Shown: in pieces, positions 8,176-15,473 of the stretch
How the letters are laid out: each line of letters begins with the position of its first letter
Position numbering within the stretch: the stretch's first letter is position 1
Source of the DNA: Veillonella caviae
GTDB taxonomy: Bacteria > Bacillota > Negativicutes > Veillonellales > Veillonellaceae
Direction of reading: 5' to 3'
DNA: 56,715 nt
Assembly: GCF_003992125.1 (NCBI RefSeq)
Contig: NZ_RQUY01000008.1
Location: forward strand, 1-56,715
Program-made: the position numbers and the translations under genes
The notes under the pieces: generated by a model
The model's input: only the letters and a program-made list of their open reading frames with translations
What the model was told of the DNA's origin: nothing
Databases searched by the model: none

Positions 8176-9859
8176 TTTATTTGGATTAAGTTTAAGTTGT
8201 ATTATTGTGGTCATGGTAGTTTTAATGAGTCTTTCCTATAATGTATGGAAAGAAGAATTTAAGCATAATCTACGCAGTGAAACACAAACTATTGTAGCAA
8301 TGGCAGAAGCAGGTAATTTCAATAAAGAGGTATTGATAAAAATTGCTAACGGAACCGGTGCTGAATATCGGTTGACATGGGTTCAAGCGGATGGATCAGT
8401 TCTATATGATTCTAATGCGGATTTAGCATCTATGGAAAATCACTTGCAACGGCCGGAAATTCAGCAAGCATTGATGACAGGTACAGGCAGTGCTATGAGA
8501 GATTCAAGCACGCTTCATGAAACTAATTATTATGAAGCAGCCCGTTTGCCCGATGGTAGCGTAATTCGTGTAGCTAAAGTGGGTGCTAATATTTATCGTG
8601 TATTATTAGCTACCGTTCCAGGCCTTTTTATTTTGTTTATAGTTATGGCATTAATTTGTTTCTTTTTATCCAAGCATTTGACGAAAAAGTTAATCACTCC
8701 GATTAAGATTGCGATTTCTAAATGGAGTAAACAGAAAGAACATAATGTAATTGGTCGTTTATCCGTTGATTACGAAGAAATTATACCGCTGATTACCGTA
8801 TTAGATTCGCAAAAAGAGCGAATCGATAAGACTATACAAGAAATTGAAACAGAACGTGATACGCTCCGTGTTTTGATGGAAGAAATGAAAGTCGGTATTT
8901 TATTAGCTAATGAAACGGGACAAATTTTAATTTGTAATTCTAATTTGCGTAAATTTTTTAAACTATCAGCCACCAATGAGTTAACGAATTGTACATTATA
9001 TGATCTTAATCATGAACAACAGTGGATTGACCATGTAAATCAAGTTATCCATGATAAAAAGAATGCCTCTTATCGGATTGAAGTGGAACAGAGATTTTAT
9101 GATGTTGTCCTATATGTTACCGGTTCAACGCAACGCATTTTAGTGATTATTAGTGATATTACCGATGAATATCTTGCGCAAAAACGGCGTCAAGAATTTA
9201 CGTCCAATATTTCACATGAACTCAAAACCCCTCTCACTACCATCAGTGGCTATGCTGAAATTATAGCCACTGAACTTTATGAAAAGAAAAGTGATGTCAA
9301 GGAAATTGGAAAGCATATTTATAAAGCAACTTGTCAAATGTTGGAAATGATTGAAAGCATTATGCACCTATCGAAAGTGGAAAAACAAACAAGCGATTTG
9401 CCATTTGAAACAGTTCCAATACAAGAATTAATTGAAACTGTTTGGAACACGTTATCATGTAAATGGGAAGATAAAAATATTACACTTAATTTAGATTGTA
9501 ATGGTGCATGTATGTATGGTAATAAACAACTGTTAGAAGAAGTATTTTTAAACTTATTGGATAATGCCATTAAATTCAGTAAAGGTGATGAAAATACAAT
9601 TACTGTGACCGCAGAAACGCAACCAACAATGACTACAGTGGTAGTACATGATAATGGTATTGGTATTAATAATCAAAAGATAGATTGTATTTTTGAAAGA
9701 GTTTATCAAGCTGATGCCAGTCGTGGACGCTATGAAGGGTTTGGTATTGGATTATCCTTAGTTAAACATATTATAGACTTACATAAAGGTGAAATTCGTG
9801 TAGAAAGTGAAGAAAACAAGAGTACATCCTTTATTATTTCGATTCCGAATAAGATATAA
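8153..9859 (+). CDS. phoR: Phosphate regulon sensor histidine kinase PhoR-like
   Basis: 568 residues. ATG 8153 follows GGGAGG; a TTG extension at 8126 has no SD. Order: transmembrane helix 1 (about 10-30), an extracytoplasmic sensor region of about 120 residues, transmembrane helix 2 (about 150-175), a PAS-like domain (LANETGQILICNSNL...), HisKA with phosphoacceptor His355 in SNISHELKTPLTT, and HATPase_c with N box (LDNAIKFS), G1 (VHDNGIGI) and G2 (GFGIGLSLV). A full periplasmic sensor domain differs from the short E. coli PhoR. Being last in the pst operon, it signals to the regulator just upstream. Confidence 0.92.
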   Translation: MKQKIFRSLFGLSLSCIIVVMVVLMSLSYNVWKEEFKHNLRSETQTIVAMAEAGNFNKEVLIKIANGTGAEYRLTWVQADGSVLYDSNADLASMENHLQRPEIQQALMTGTGSAMRDSSTLHETNYYEAARLPDGSVIRVAKVGANIYRVLLATVPGLFILFIVMALICFFLSKHLTKKLITPIKIAISKWSKQKEHNVIGRLSVDYEEIIPLITVLDSQKERIDKTIQEIETERDTLRVLMEEMKVGILLANETGQILICNSNLRKFFKLSATNELTNCTLYDLNHEQQWIDHVNQVIHDKKNASYRIEVEQRFYDVVLYVTGSTQRILVIISDITDEYLAQKRRQEFTSNISHELKTPLTTISGYAEIIATELYEKKSDVKEIGKHIYKATCQMLEMIESIMHLSKVEKQTSDLPFETVPIQELIETVWNTLSCKWEDKNITLNLDCNGACMYGNKQLLEEVFLNLLDNAIKFSKGDENTITVTAETQPTMTTVVVHDNGIGINNQKIDCIFERVYQADASRGRYEGFGIGLSLVKHIIDLHKGEIRVESEENKSTSFIISIPNKI

Positions 9860-9939
9860 CATAATTCATGAAGAGGCTGTAACCCCTAAAGAATTAAGGG
9901 ATACTCTCGAATAATTGGTAAGTGAAAAGAATTGTAAAA

Positions 9940-9989
9940 GGACTGTAACTAGAATGCGGTAAACCGCATTCTGTTACAGTCCCTTTTTT
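9940..9989 (+). terminator. Strong intrinsic terminator of the pst-pho operon
   Basis: A 19-bp stem with one bulged T (GGACTGTAAC-T-AGAATGCGG at 9940-9959 with 9964-9982), a four-base loop and a T-run. Confidence 0.93.
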
Positions 9990-10125
9990 GTTTATAAGGG
10001 CTATAGAACAAAGTCGAAAATGGACTGGCTTAAATGACAATATTAGGCATAAGATTATTTATTTTAGTAAATGGATGAAGTTATATTTTTGTGTATTCCC
10101 TATGTGTACAAATGATTTATATATG

Positions 10126-10152
10126 TTGACTGGGGGGGATTTCTCCTATAAT
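10126..10152 (+). promoter_or_regulatory. Promoter with a G7 homopolymer in its spacer
   Basis: TTGACT at 10126-10131 and TATAAT at 10147-10152 are separated by only 15 bp, and 10132-10138 is a run of seven G. Gain of one or two G by slippage would bring the spacer to the optimal 16-17 bp, so this has the form of a phase-variable promoter driving the acyltransferase at 10190. Confidence 0.65.
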
Positions 10153-10189
10153 GAGAGGGGCATATTCTTTATTATATAGTTGAGGGGGA

Positions 10190-12046
10190 ATGCATGTGGA
10201 GGCTATAGAGGCACCGCTGACGGTACAGGCTAGTGTAAAGAACGAAGAAGTAAGGCGTAACTATGTTTTGGGGATTAATGGACTCAAAGGTATTGCCATT
10301 ATAGGTGTTACATTGTTTCATATGTTTCCACAAACTATACAAGGTGGTTTTTTAGGAGTATCTTTGTTTTTTGTTATTAGTGGATATTTATTAGCACTTA
10401 GTACTGCACGGCAATGGAAAGAAAATCGTTATTCTATTCTATCATACTTTAAAAGTCGAATTAAGCGGATTTATCCATCACTGATGATAATGCTATTGGT
10501 TACTATAGGTGTATATGCTTATATTTTACCAAAAACAATGCAAGGAATTAGACCCGAGTTTCTATCTATCGTATTAGGCTATAATAACTGGTGGCAAATT
10601 TTACAAAATTCAGATTACTTCGCTCGTATTGCTAATGCTTCACCATTTACACCACTTTGGTTCTTATCAATCGAATTACAGTATTTTGTTATATGGCCAA
10701 TACTATTTGCATGGTATAGATTTCTAGAAATTAAAATTTGCCGTTATGTAGGGTGGTCTTTTATAATTCTTTTGTGTATTGCTTCAGCATTTGTAATGCC
10801 TATTCGTTATAAATTTGGTGTGGATGTAACAACTTTATATTATGGTACGGATACACGTGTGTATGCTCTTTTATTTGGCGCTGCATTAGGGCTTTTTAAA
10901 GAGAAAAAAGTAAATAAAATAGCTCATTATAACTGGGTTAGATATATATGGTACTTTATATATATCATATTGTTAGCTGCTATAATTGGTGGATATTTAT
11001 TTTTAAATGGACAGAATCCCTTAGTGTATGAGTACCTCTTATTAGCTTTTACATGTATATTTGTGAGTATGATCGCCATTTGTGAAAATAGTAATTTATC
11101 TATTGGTAAGCTCACTGATACCCCGCTATTAACTTGGTTAGGTAAACGAAGTTATGGTATTTTTTTATGGCAGTATCCAGTGCTTTTCTTGGCCCATAAA
11201 TTAGAGCTGAATTCTTTTTTTGTAAATACGTTTATATACTATTTAGTATTAGTAATCCTTATTCTGTTATTGACAGTATGGACGGATGCATTGTCAAATG
11301 TTATTACGAATCGTGAAAGTAGAAGGGCATTTATCACAGATTGTAAGAAGTTTTCTATTGTTATTATAAGTGTTATTGGTATTGGCTCAGGAATATTAGG
11401 TGCGCAAGCAGTTGTTATGTCATCTGATGTAAAAATTAATGATTTAAATGAAGTACAAGCGAAAATTGAAGCTAATGCTAGTAATCAAGAATTGGCTAAT
11501 AAAAAAGCCCTTGAAGCGCATAGGGAAGTATCACAAGACGAATTAAGTGGAGTTGTAGGCATAGGTGATTCTGTTATGCTTGGGGCAGAGCCGAGCTTAC
11601 GTAATGTGTTACCTAATATATACATTGATGCAAAGGTATCTCGATATGTAGGGGCGGGCATTGATATTGCGAAACAGCTTGATGAAAAGGGTCAATTAGG
11701 TGATATCGTTTTAATTGGGTTAGGCACGAATGGGCCCATTACAGATTATTATGAGCCAGAGACTAAAGCATTATTAGAATATTTAGGGCCTAATCGTAAA
11801 ATCTTTTGGGTTAATGTTTATGGACCAGATTTAGAATGGCAAGATTCTAATAATAAGTATTTAGAGGATATGGCTAACAAGCATTCTAATGTAACCATTA
11901 TCGATTGGTATGGTGCAGTATCAAAACATCAAGAGTGGTTAAGCGATGATGGTGTTCATCCTAATGATTTAGGTGTTGAAGAATATGCAAAGCTTGTTAG
12001 AAAATCAATTGAAAATACGCTTTCTAAAACGGAAAAGCATAAGTAG
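10190..12046 (+). CDS. OatA-like acyltransferase (acyltransferase-3 plus SGNH domain)
   Basis: 618 residues. Residues about 25-400 are a ten-plus-helix acyltransferase-3 domain with GLKGIAIIGVTLFHMFP (catalytic His) and an FFVISGYL motif. The C-terminal 170 residues are an extracytoplasmic SGNH esterase/transferase domain with GDSV (block I, nucleophile Ser), GLGTNGP (block III) and DDGVHPND (block V Asp/His). This architecture is that of OatA and related O-acetyltransferases of peptidoglycan or surface polysaccharide; the acceptor cannot be told from sequence. ATG 10190 is only one base from GAGGGGG; GTG 10196 has better spacing and may be the true start. The promoter contains a G7 tract, suggesting on/off surface modification. 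Confidence 0.88.
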   Translation: MHVEAIEAPLTVQASVKNEEVRRNYVLGINGLKGIAIIGVTLFHMFPQTIQGGFLGVSLFFVISGYLLALSTARQWKENRYSILSYFKSRIKRIYPSLMIMLLVTIGVYAYILPKTMQGIRPEFLSIVLGYNNWWQILQNSDYFARIANASPFTPLWFLSIELQYFVIWPILFAWYRFLEIKICRYVGWSFIILLCIASAFVMPIRYKFGVDVTTLYYGTDTRVYALLFGAALGLFKEKKVNKIAHYNWVRYIWYFIYIILLAAIIGGYLFLNGQNPLVYEYLLLAFTCIFVSMIAICENSNLSIGKLTDTPLLTWLGKRSYGIFLWQYPVLFLAHKLELNSFFVNTFIYYLVLVILILLLTVWTDALSNVITNRESRRAFITDCKKFSIVIISVIGIGSGILGAQAVVMSSDVKINDLNEVQAKIEANASNQELANKKALEAHREVSQDELSGVVGIGDSVMLGAEPSLRNVLPNIYIDAKVSRYVGAGIDIAKQLDEKGQLGDIVLIGLGTNGPITDYYEPETKALLEYLGPNRKIFWVNVYGPDLEWQDSNNKYLEDMANKHSNVTIIDWYGAVSKHQEWLSDDGVHPNDLGVEEYAKLVRKSIENTLSKTEKHK

Positions 12047-12073
12047 TTGTGAGGGGAGGTATAGAGTATAGTA

Positions 12074-12448
12074 GTGAATCCATATTTTTATGAATTAGCC
12101 AAAATATCGGCTAATAAAGCTGCAGAAAATGGTATTATAGTTGACCCAAAGTGGATTTATGCCCAATGGCATGTGGAAACCGGAGGATTTACATCTAATC
12201 TGCAGGCTACGCATCATAATCTAGGTGGTATTTATAGCAGTTCTGGTAGCTGGATGTATTTTAATGATTTTCCTGAGTTTGCTGATTACTTTGGTCGCTA
12301 TTTAACATATTATTCCGAAGATGGCATGGCTCACACATCTTCTTTATATGATTACGTAGCTGCGTTACACACTGGAGGATACTTTTCAGCAGATATTAGC
12401 ACATATTATAATGCATTGCTTAGTATTGTTAACACAATCCCGTTTTAA
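12074..12448 (+). CDS. Glucosaminidase-fold (GH73/Bax-like) protein without signal peptide
   Basis: 124 residues starting at GTG; an in-frame TAG at 12062 limits extension and GGGGAGG lies about 15 bp upstream, a long spacing. The sequence WIYAQWHVETGGFTSN with catalytic-type Glu, then HHNLGGIY and the FPEFADYFGRYL segment, is the pattern of the GH73 glucosaminidase / phage lysozyme-like fold. There is no signal peptide or wall-binding domain, so it is either an endolysin-like prophage remnant or exported by an unknown route. It starts 28 bp after the acyltransferase and is probably transcribed with it, which would join wall O-acetylation with a wall hydrolase. Confidence 0.7.
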   Translation: MNPYFYELAKISANKAAENGIIVDPKWIYAQWHVETGGFTSNLQATHHNLGGIYSSSGSWMYFNDFPEFADYFGRYLTYYSEDGMAHTSSLYDYVAALHTGGYFSADISTYYNALLSIVNTIPF

Positions 12449-12560
12449 GCTCTTCAATGTGCTTATTGAACATATTGATGAGTCATACTAATAGCTTGCT
12501 TAATAATGGCACTCCGGGTGTGGGGTTTAGTATAATAAAGGTTTTGAAGGAGTAATAACT

Positions 12561-12974
12561 ATGAAACATTTACATAAATTAGTATTAGTTGGATTAACTG
12601 GTATCATATTTCCCTTGATATCGGCCATTGTAGATCCCCAAACGACTAGTATTTTCCCTTCGGTTTATGCAGCGGAATCAGCACCTATGGTTGATACATG
12701 GATCTTGTCTGATGAGGGTCGACAATATTACATCAAAGGTGGCACATTAAGATTTGCTCCAGCTACTTGGGCGGTTCGTGAATCTGGGGCGTATAGTTTC
12801 ACTGCACAGATTATTTGTGTATATCCAAATGGTTATTATACAGTAAATCACTACCGAATGGCTGCTAAGGGAGCAATAGGGGTGTCTGTTGATGGAGGCC
12901 CAGTGATGGTGGTGTCTAATGATTCCATATATGGCCGTATATATCATGAGGTAAGAGATAGATATTTGATGTAA
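12561..12974 (+). CDS. Small secreted protein of unknown function
   Basis: 137 residues with a long N-terminal signal sequence (hydrophobic stretch about 9-25, cleavage plausible after VYAA near residue 41). The mature part of about 95 residues is rich in Tyr and beta-branched residues, has a single Cys, and no motif I recognise. TATAAT precedes it near 12531 and GAAGGAG near 12546. Likely periplasmic or surface exposed. Confidence 0.7.
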   Translation: MKHLHKLVLVGLTGIIFPLISAIVDPQTTSIFPSVYAAESAPMVDTWILSDEGRQYYIKGGTLRFAPATWAVRESGAYSFTAQIICVYPNGYYTVNHYRMAAKGAIGVSVDGGPVMVVSNDSIYGRIYHEVRDRYLM

Positions 12975-13002
12975 GTATTTGATTTTTTATCCCTCAATTA
13001 TT

Positions 13003-13217
13003 CTAATCAACATTTTCCGCTGGGACATAATCGCTTAATGGTTCTTGCTTAGCTTTTAATAATTTTTCTCCATGGTCGGATTAGATGTTAGTTAAAGCGT
13101 TTCCATGAGACCGAGGTAATCATCTTTGCTAAGAACTACAATGTTGCCTTCTTTTGTGCTAATGCTCAACGGTTTATTGATTATATTAGAGTTATAGAGG
13201 CGCCGATCAGTAGCTAC
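13003..13217 (-). pseudogene. Decayed Phd/YefM-family antitoxin
   Basis: Read on the minus strand, 13217 to 13003 gives a recognisable Phd/YefM C-terminal half: VATDRRLYN, then NKPLSISTKEGNIVVLSKDD, then YLGLMETL, LTSNPTMEKK, LLKAKQEPLSDY. It is broken by a TAA at 13092-13094 (where relatives have Tyr in LYLL) and by a one-base deletion in the A-run near 13063-13067 that shifts the frame. The N-terminal DNA-binding part and any RelE/YoeB partner are missing; the space where the toxin would lie is occupied by the 12561 gene. Confidence 0.65.
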
Positions 13218-13241
13218 ATAACATTGTTAACTCCCTAGTGT

Positions 13242-13307
13242 TTGCAGGTATTAACGCAAAGTTGTATGATATACACATGTGATAACTTTCACATGTGTAT
13301 ATTTTTT
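13242..13307 (+). promoter_or_regulatory. Promoter with a 12-bp palindrome over the start site
   Basis: TTGCAG (13242-13247), a 17-bp spacer and TATGAT (13265-13270) place transcription start near 13277. That lies inside a perfect palindrome ATACACATGTGA (13271-13282) / TCACATGTGTAT (13289-13300) followed by ATTTTTT. Because the start lies in the dyad, an operator for a dimeric repressor is more likely than a terminator, although the T-run would allow termination of read-through. Confidence 0.55.
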
Positions 13308-13326
13308 ACCTGAAAGGGAGGATACT

Positions 13327-13824
13327 ATGCAACACGTTCAAACCCGCAGTACTACGTCCGCGTTAGTGCTCACAGCCGTATTGATTGCCCTCGCCACATT
13401 GCTTACAATGTACACCAAAATTCCGGTGCCTGGCATTCGCGGTTATTTCAACATTGGTGATGTCGTTATTATGACATCTGCCTTATTATTAGGCCGTAAA
13501 CAGGGTGCCTATATCGGTGCCATTGGCCCTGCACTGGCCGATTTATTTCTCGGCTACGCTGTTTTTGTGCCTATCACTTTTGTCGTGAAAGGCATTGAAG
13601 GTTATCTCGTTGGCACTTTATATAATAAGGATGGTTATGGTTCTGCACTGCTTGCTACTATCGCAGGTGGCGTGATTATCGTAGCTGGTTATTTTATTGC
13701 TGAATACTTTGTTATGGATCCAGGCGTTGCCTTTGGTGGTCTTTTGACTAATACAATCCAAGCCGTTATGAGCGTTATCATTAGTATGATTCTATATACG
13801 ATTTTGCGTAAACGCTTAGGATAA
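13327..13824 (+). CDS. ECF transporter substrate-specific (S) component
   Basis: 165 residues with five to six membrane helices. The pattern ALVLTAVLIALATLLTMY...IPVPGIRGYFNIGDVVIMTSALLLGRKQGAYIGAIGPALADLF is the S-component fold that binds a vitamin or precursor and docks to a shared EcfAA'T module. ATG 13327 follows GGGAGG; the extension to 13279 would begin inside the palindrome. I cannot assign the substrate: no TPP, preQ1 or other riboswitch is readable upstream, and no biosynthetic neighbour gives a clue. No EcfA/T genes are in the window. Confidence 0.8.
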   Translation: MQHVQTRSTTSALVLTAVLIALATLLTMYTKIPVPGIRGYFNIGDVVIMTSALLLGRKQGAYIGAIGPALADLFLGYAVFVPITFVVKGIEGYLVGTLYNKDGYGSALLATIAGGVIIVAGYFIAEYFVMDPGVAFGGLLTNTIQAVMSVIISMILYTILRKRLG

Positions 13825-13901
13825 GATTGTTTATACATTTTTTGACATGTGAAAGTAAAACATAACGAATTATATCGCTGTAAACTGATGTATGAATCGT
13901 T

Positions 13902-14020
13902 TATAATAGATGAATAGATATAGTAAATCCCCTAGTCATCGCATGTACTGACCCTTTAATAGTAGACTTGAAGAACTCTAGTATTAGGAAACAGTGCACA
14001 TAGATAACTAGGGGATTTTG
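13902..14020 (+). ncRNA. Candidate small RNA / long imperfect hairpin
   Basis: TATAAT at 13902-13907 would start a transcript near 13914. It would contain a near-100-nt imperfect hairpin: AAATCCCCTAGT (13925-13936) pairs exactly with 14007-14018, inner parts pair partially (CATGTACTG against CAGTGCACATA), and TTTT follows. It could be a stand-alone small RNA of about 105 nt, a small non-autonomous mobile element, or the terminator of the ECF gene. No matching ORF is credible here. Confidence 0.4.
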
Positions 14021-14283
14021 TCGTACATAGTTAGGCTGATAAATATGGTTTTCGTGCCAACATATGTGGATTGTTAAGACTATTCTTTTTCTCAATCATG
14101 CATGGCAGAATTTTATTATAATAGACCGTGCTTTTGAATACTTCTTTTACCACAAAGAGGACGTTGAGCAGTCTTAGAAATCCTGTGTAGGGAATGTAAT
14201 GGGTGCAGATTTTTACTATTGATTGTGGTGGTACCTCAACATTTAATGCTACAGTAACATAGATATGAATTGTGTAAGATTTT
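14021..14283. other. Intergenic stretch without an identifiable gene
   Basis: No intact gene. A short open stretch on the plus strand near 14203-14260 (FTIDCGGTSTFNATVT, then stop) looks like the tail of a decayed gene, but it is too short to identify. Confidence 0.3.
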
Positions 14284-14357
14284 GGATATGGATATGGATA
14301 TGGATATGGATATGGATATGGATATGGATATGGATATGGATATGGATATGGATATGG
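14284..14357 (+). repeat. Hexanucleotide tandem repeat (GGATAT)x12
   Basis: Twelve perfect GGATAT units plus GG. It ends 5 bp before the -35 TTGACA of the antisense RNA promoter at 14363. Perfect short tandem repeats are prone to slipped-strand length change. The reading frames through it (Gly-Tyr, Asp-Met or Trp-Ile repeats) lack ribosome binding sites, so it is most likely non-coding. Confidence 0.97.
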
Positions 14358-14362
14358 CGAGT

Positions 14363-14391
14363 TTGACAGCCGATTATATGTAGATTATAAT
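14363..14391 (+). promoter_or_regulatory. Consensus sigma-A promoter of the antisense RNA
   Basis: TTGACA (14363-14368), exactly 17 bp, TATAAT (14386-14391). A perfect consensus promoter with no open reading frame behind it points to a strongly expressed non-coding RNA. Confidence 0.85.
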
Positions 14392-14397
14392 ATAAGT

Positions 14398-14516
14398 ACA
14401 AAAGAGCCAATGACGTGTTCTAGGCGTTAGGCTCATCATAGAATTGGAAATATGATAAACCTAACGTGTCTAAGTAGTGGTGTACTTAGTTTTAAACGTT
14501 AGGTTTATCTTTTTTG
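14398..14516 (+). ncRNA. Candidate antisense RNA antitoxin (about 118 nt)
   Basis: Starts about 7 nt after the consensus promoter and ends at an intrinsic terminator: GATAAACCTAACG (14454-14466) pairs with 14497-14509, with an inner stem CTAAGTA/TACTTAG, followed by TTTTTT. The whole RNA is complementary to the 3' untranslated part of the toxin mRNA on the opposite strand. This is the arrangement of RatA/TxpA- and SR4/BsrG-type type I systems, in which the antisense RNA pairs with the toxin 3' end and triggers degradation or blocks translation. Confidence 0.7.
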
Positions 14517-14528
14517 TAATATAAATTA

Positions 14529-14597
14529 CTACTTAAGAATCAACACTACGAGGGTAGCGAACAAAATCATTAATGATAATGCTTCATATACAGGCAT
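14529..14597 (-). CDS. Type I toxin: 22-residue holin-like membrane peptide
   Basis: A 23-codon ORF on the minus strand whose peptide starts MPVYEALSLMIL, continues FATLVVLIL and ends in a single Lys. The start (Met-x-Val-Tyr-Glu-Ala-Leu) and the single hydrophobic helix match the putative holin-like toxin family of Firmicutes type I systems. A strong SD (GGAGGTGG, complement of 14602-14609) is 5 bp before ATG, and CTCC upstream can fold onto it. The minus-strand -10 TATAAT (complement of 14654-14659) gives an mRNA of about 250 nt whose first 30 nt pair with its 3' end. Expected to depolarise or perforate the inner membrane when not repressed. Confidence 0.75.
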   Translation of the reverse strand: MPVYEALSLMILFATLVVLILK

Positions 14598-14612
14598 AAT
14601 GCCACCTCCTCG

Positions 14613-14659
14613 AAAAGACGGAGATGAACCTAACTTACGTTACTGGCTCTTTCATTATA
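14613..14659 (-). promoter_or_regulatory. Toxin mRNA promoter and 5' pairing arm
   Basis: The -10 TATAAT is the complement of 14654-14659; the -35 is weak. The predicted 5' end (complement of 14652-14623) pairs with the complement of 14401-14437 at the mRNA 3' end: a 16-bp helix with one mismatch, starting AAAGAGCC/GGCTCTTT, then an internal loop and a 12-bp helix GUUAGG-UUCAUC/GAUGAGCCUAAC. Such 5'-3' closure keeps type I toxin mRNAs translationally inactive. Confidence 0.6.
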
Positions 14660-14795
14660 AGTATATAGTAGAGATTGAATATTGAAAAATACGGATTAAT
14701 TTCGTACAACTTGTGCATGCACGAGTTGATGTAATACAATGGTAGTACTCATATTCTATGATAGTATTTATATGTAAAAACTAAAGGAGATGTAA

Positions 14796-15140
14796 ATGGC
14801 AACTTTACCAAATTGTCCTAAATGTAACGATGAATATACTTATGAAGATGGCAATATGTTTGTGTGCCCTATGTGCGGTCATGAGTGGACCGAGGCTGAT
14901 GCGGCTGCAGCAGCGGAAGCAGGTGTTATCCGTGATGCAAACGGCAACGAATTGAACGATGGTGATACTGTTGTAGTCGTAAAAGATCTTAAAGTAAAAG
15001 GCGCTGGCGTATTGAAACAAGGTACGCGGGTGAAAAACATTCGCCTTATTAGTGATGCTAGTGACGGACATGATATTGATTGCAAAATTGACGGCTTTGG
15101 TGCTATGGCGTTGAAATCTGAAATGGTTAAGAAAATCTAG
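14796..15140 (+). CDS. yjdM: PhnA/YjdM-family zinc-ribbon protein
   Basis: 114 residues. N-terminal zinc ribbon CPKC (about residues 7-10) and CPMC (about 28-31) is followed by a short linker and the conserved PhnA domain ([20 protein letters not shown]...[12 protein letters not shown]). The full length matches the family. Despite the old name alkylphosphonate utilisation operon protein, the family's biochemical role is not settled and there is no phn operon here. AAAGGAG lies 6 bp before the start. Confidence 0.93.
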   Translation: MATLPNCPKCNDEYTYEDGNMFVCPMCGHEWTEADAAAAAEAGVIRDANGNELNDGDTVVVVKDLKVKGAGVLKQGTRVKNIRLISDASDGHDIDCKIDGFGAMALKSEMVKKI

Positions 15141-15290
15141 TGTGATGAAAAACACTTTCAGTTTTTTGCAATTTATGTTACGCTGATTATCCATTTATCA
15201 ATCGTGTGTTGATTTTGCACGTACAGTCTGCAAAACAATTGTTATAATTATATAGATGAAAGCTACGCCGTATGGCTGAAATTTCATGTT

Positions 15291-15322
15291 GCCCTACTAA
15301 CAGACGTTGGTAGGGCTTTTTT
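15291..15322 (+). terminator. Intrinsic terminator
   Basis: GCCCTACTAAC (15291-15301) pairs with GTTGGTAGGGC (15306-15316), then six T. It lies about 150 bp after the yjdM stop. The intervening DNA has a TATAAT-like element near 15244 and small stems (GCC-GTAT-GGC), so a short independent transcript is possible. Confidence 0.9.
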
Positions 15323-15473
15323 CGTGGTATAATGAGTTATATTTTCTAGGGGCTAGATGAAATTAGTTTTATACCTATTTATTTCTTAGTAAGTGGTATA
15401 TCAGGTAAAGTGCAATGTTGATAGATATACAAGAATGGACACAGGACTGATGTTATGGAAAGGATGGATAGTA

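Noticed and set aside
9988-10179. 63-residue plus-strand ORF
   Set aside because: No ribosome binding site, atypical composition, and it overlaps the promoter of the acyltransferase gene.
13901-14095. 64-residue minus-strand ORF
   Set aside because: It only reflects the open frame through the hairpin element and has no SD.
14221-14240. T-box-like string GTGGTGGTACCTC
   Set aside because: The core resembles a T-box antiterminator, but there is no stem I, no specifier loop, no competing terminator and no downstream amino-acid gene. It reads better as the codons Gly-Gly-Thr of a decayed ORF.
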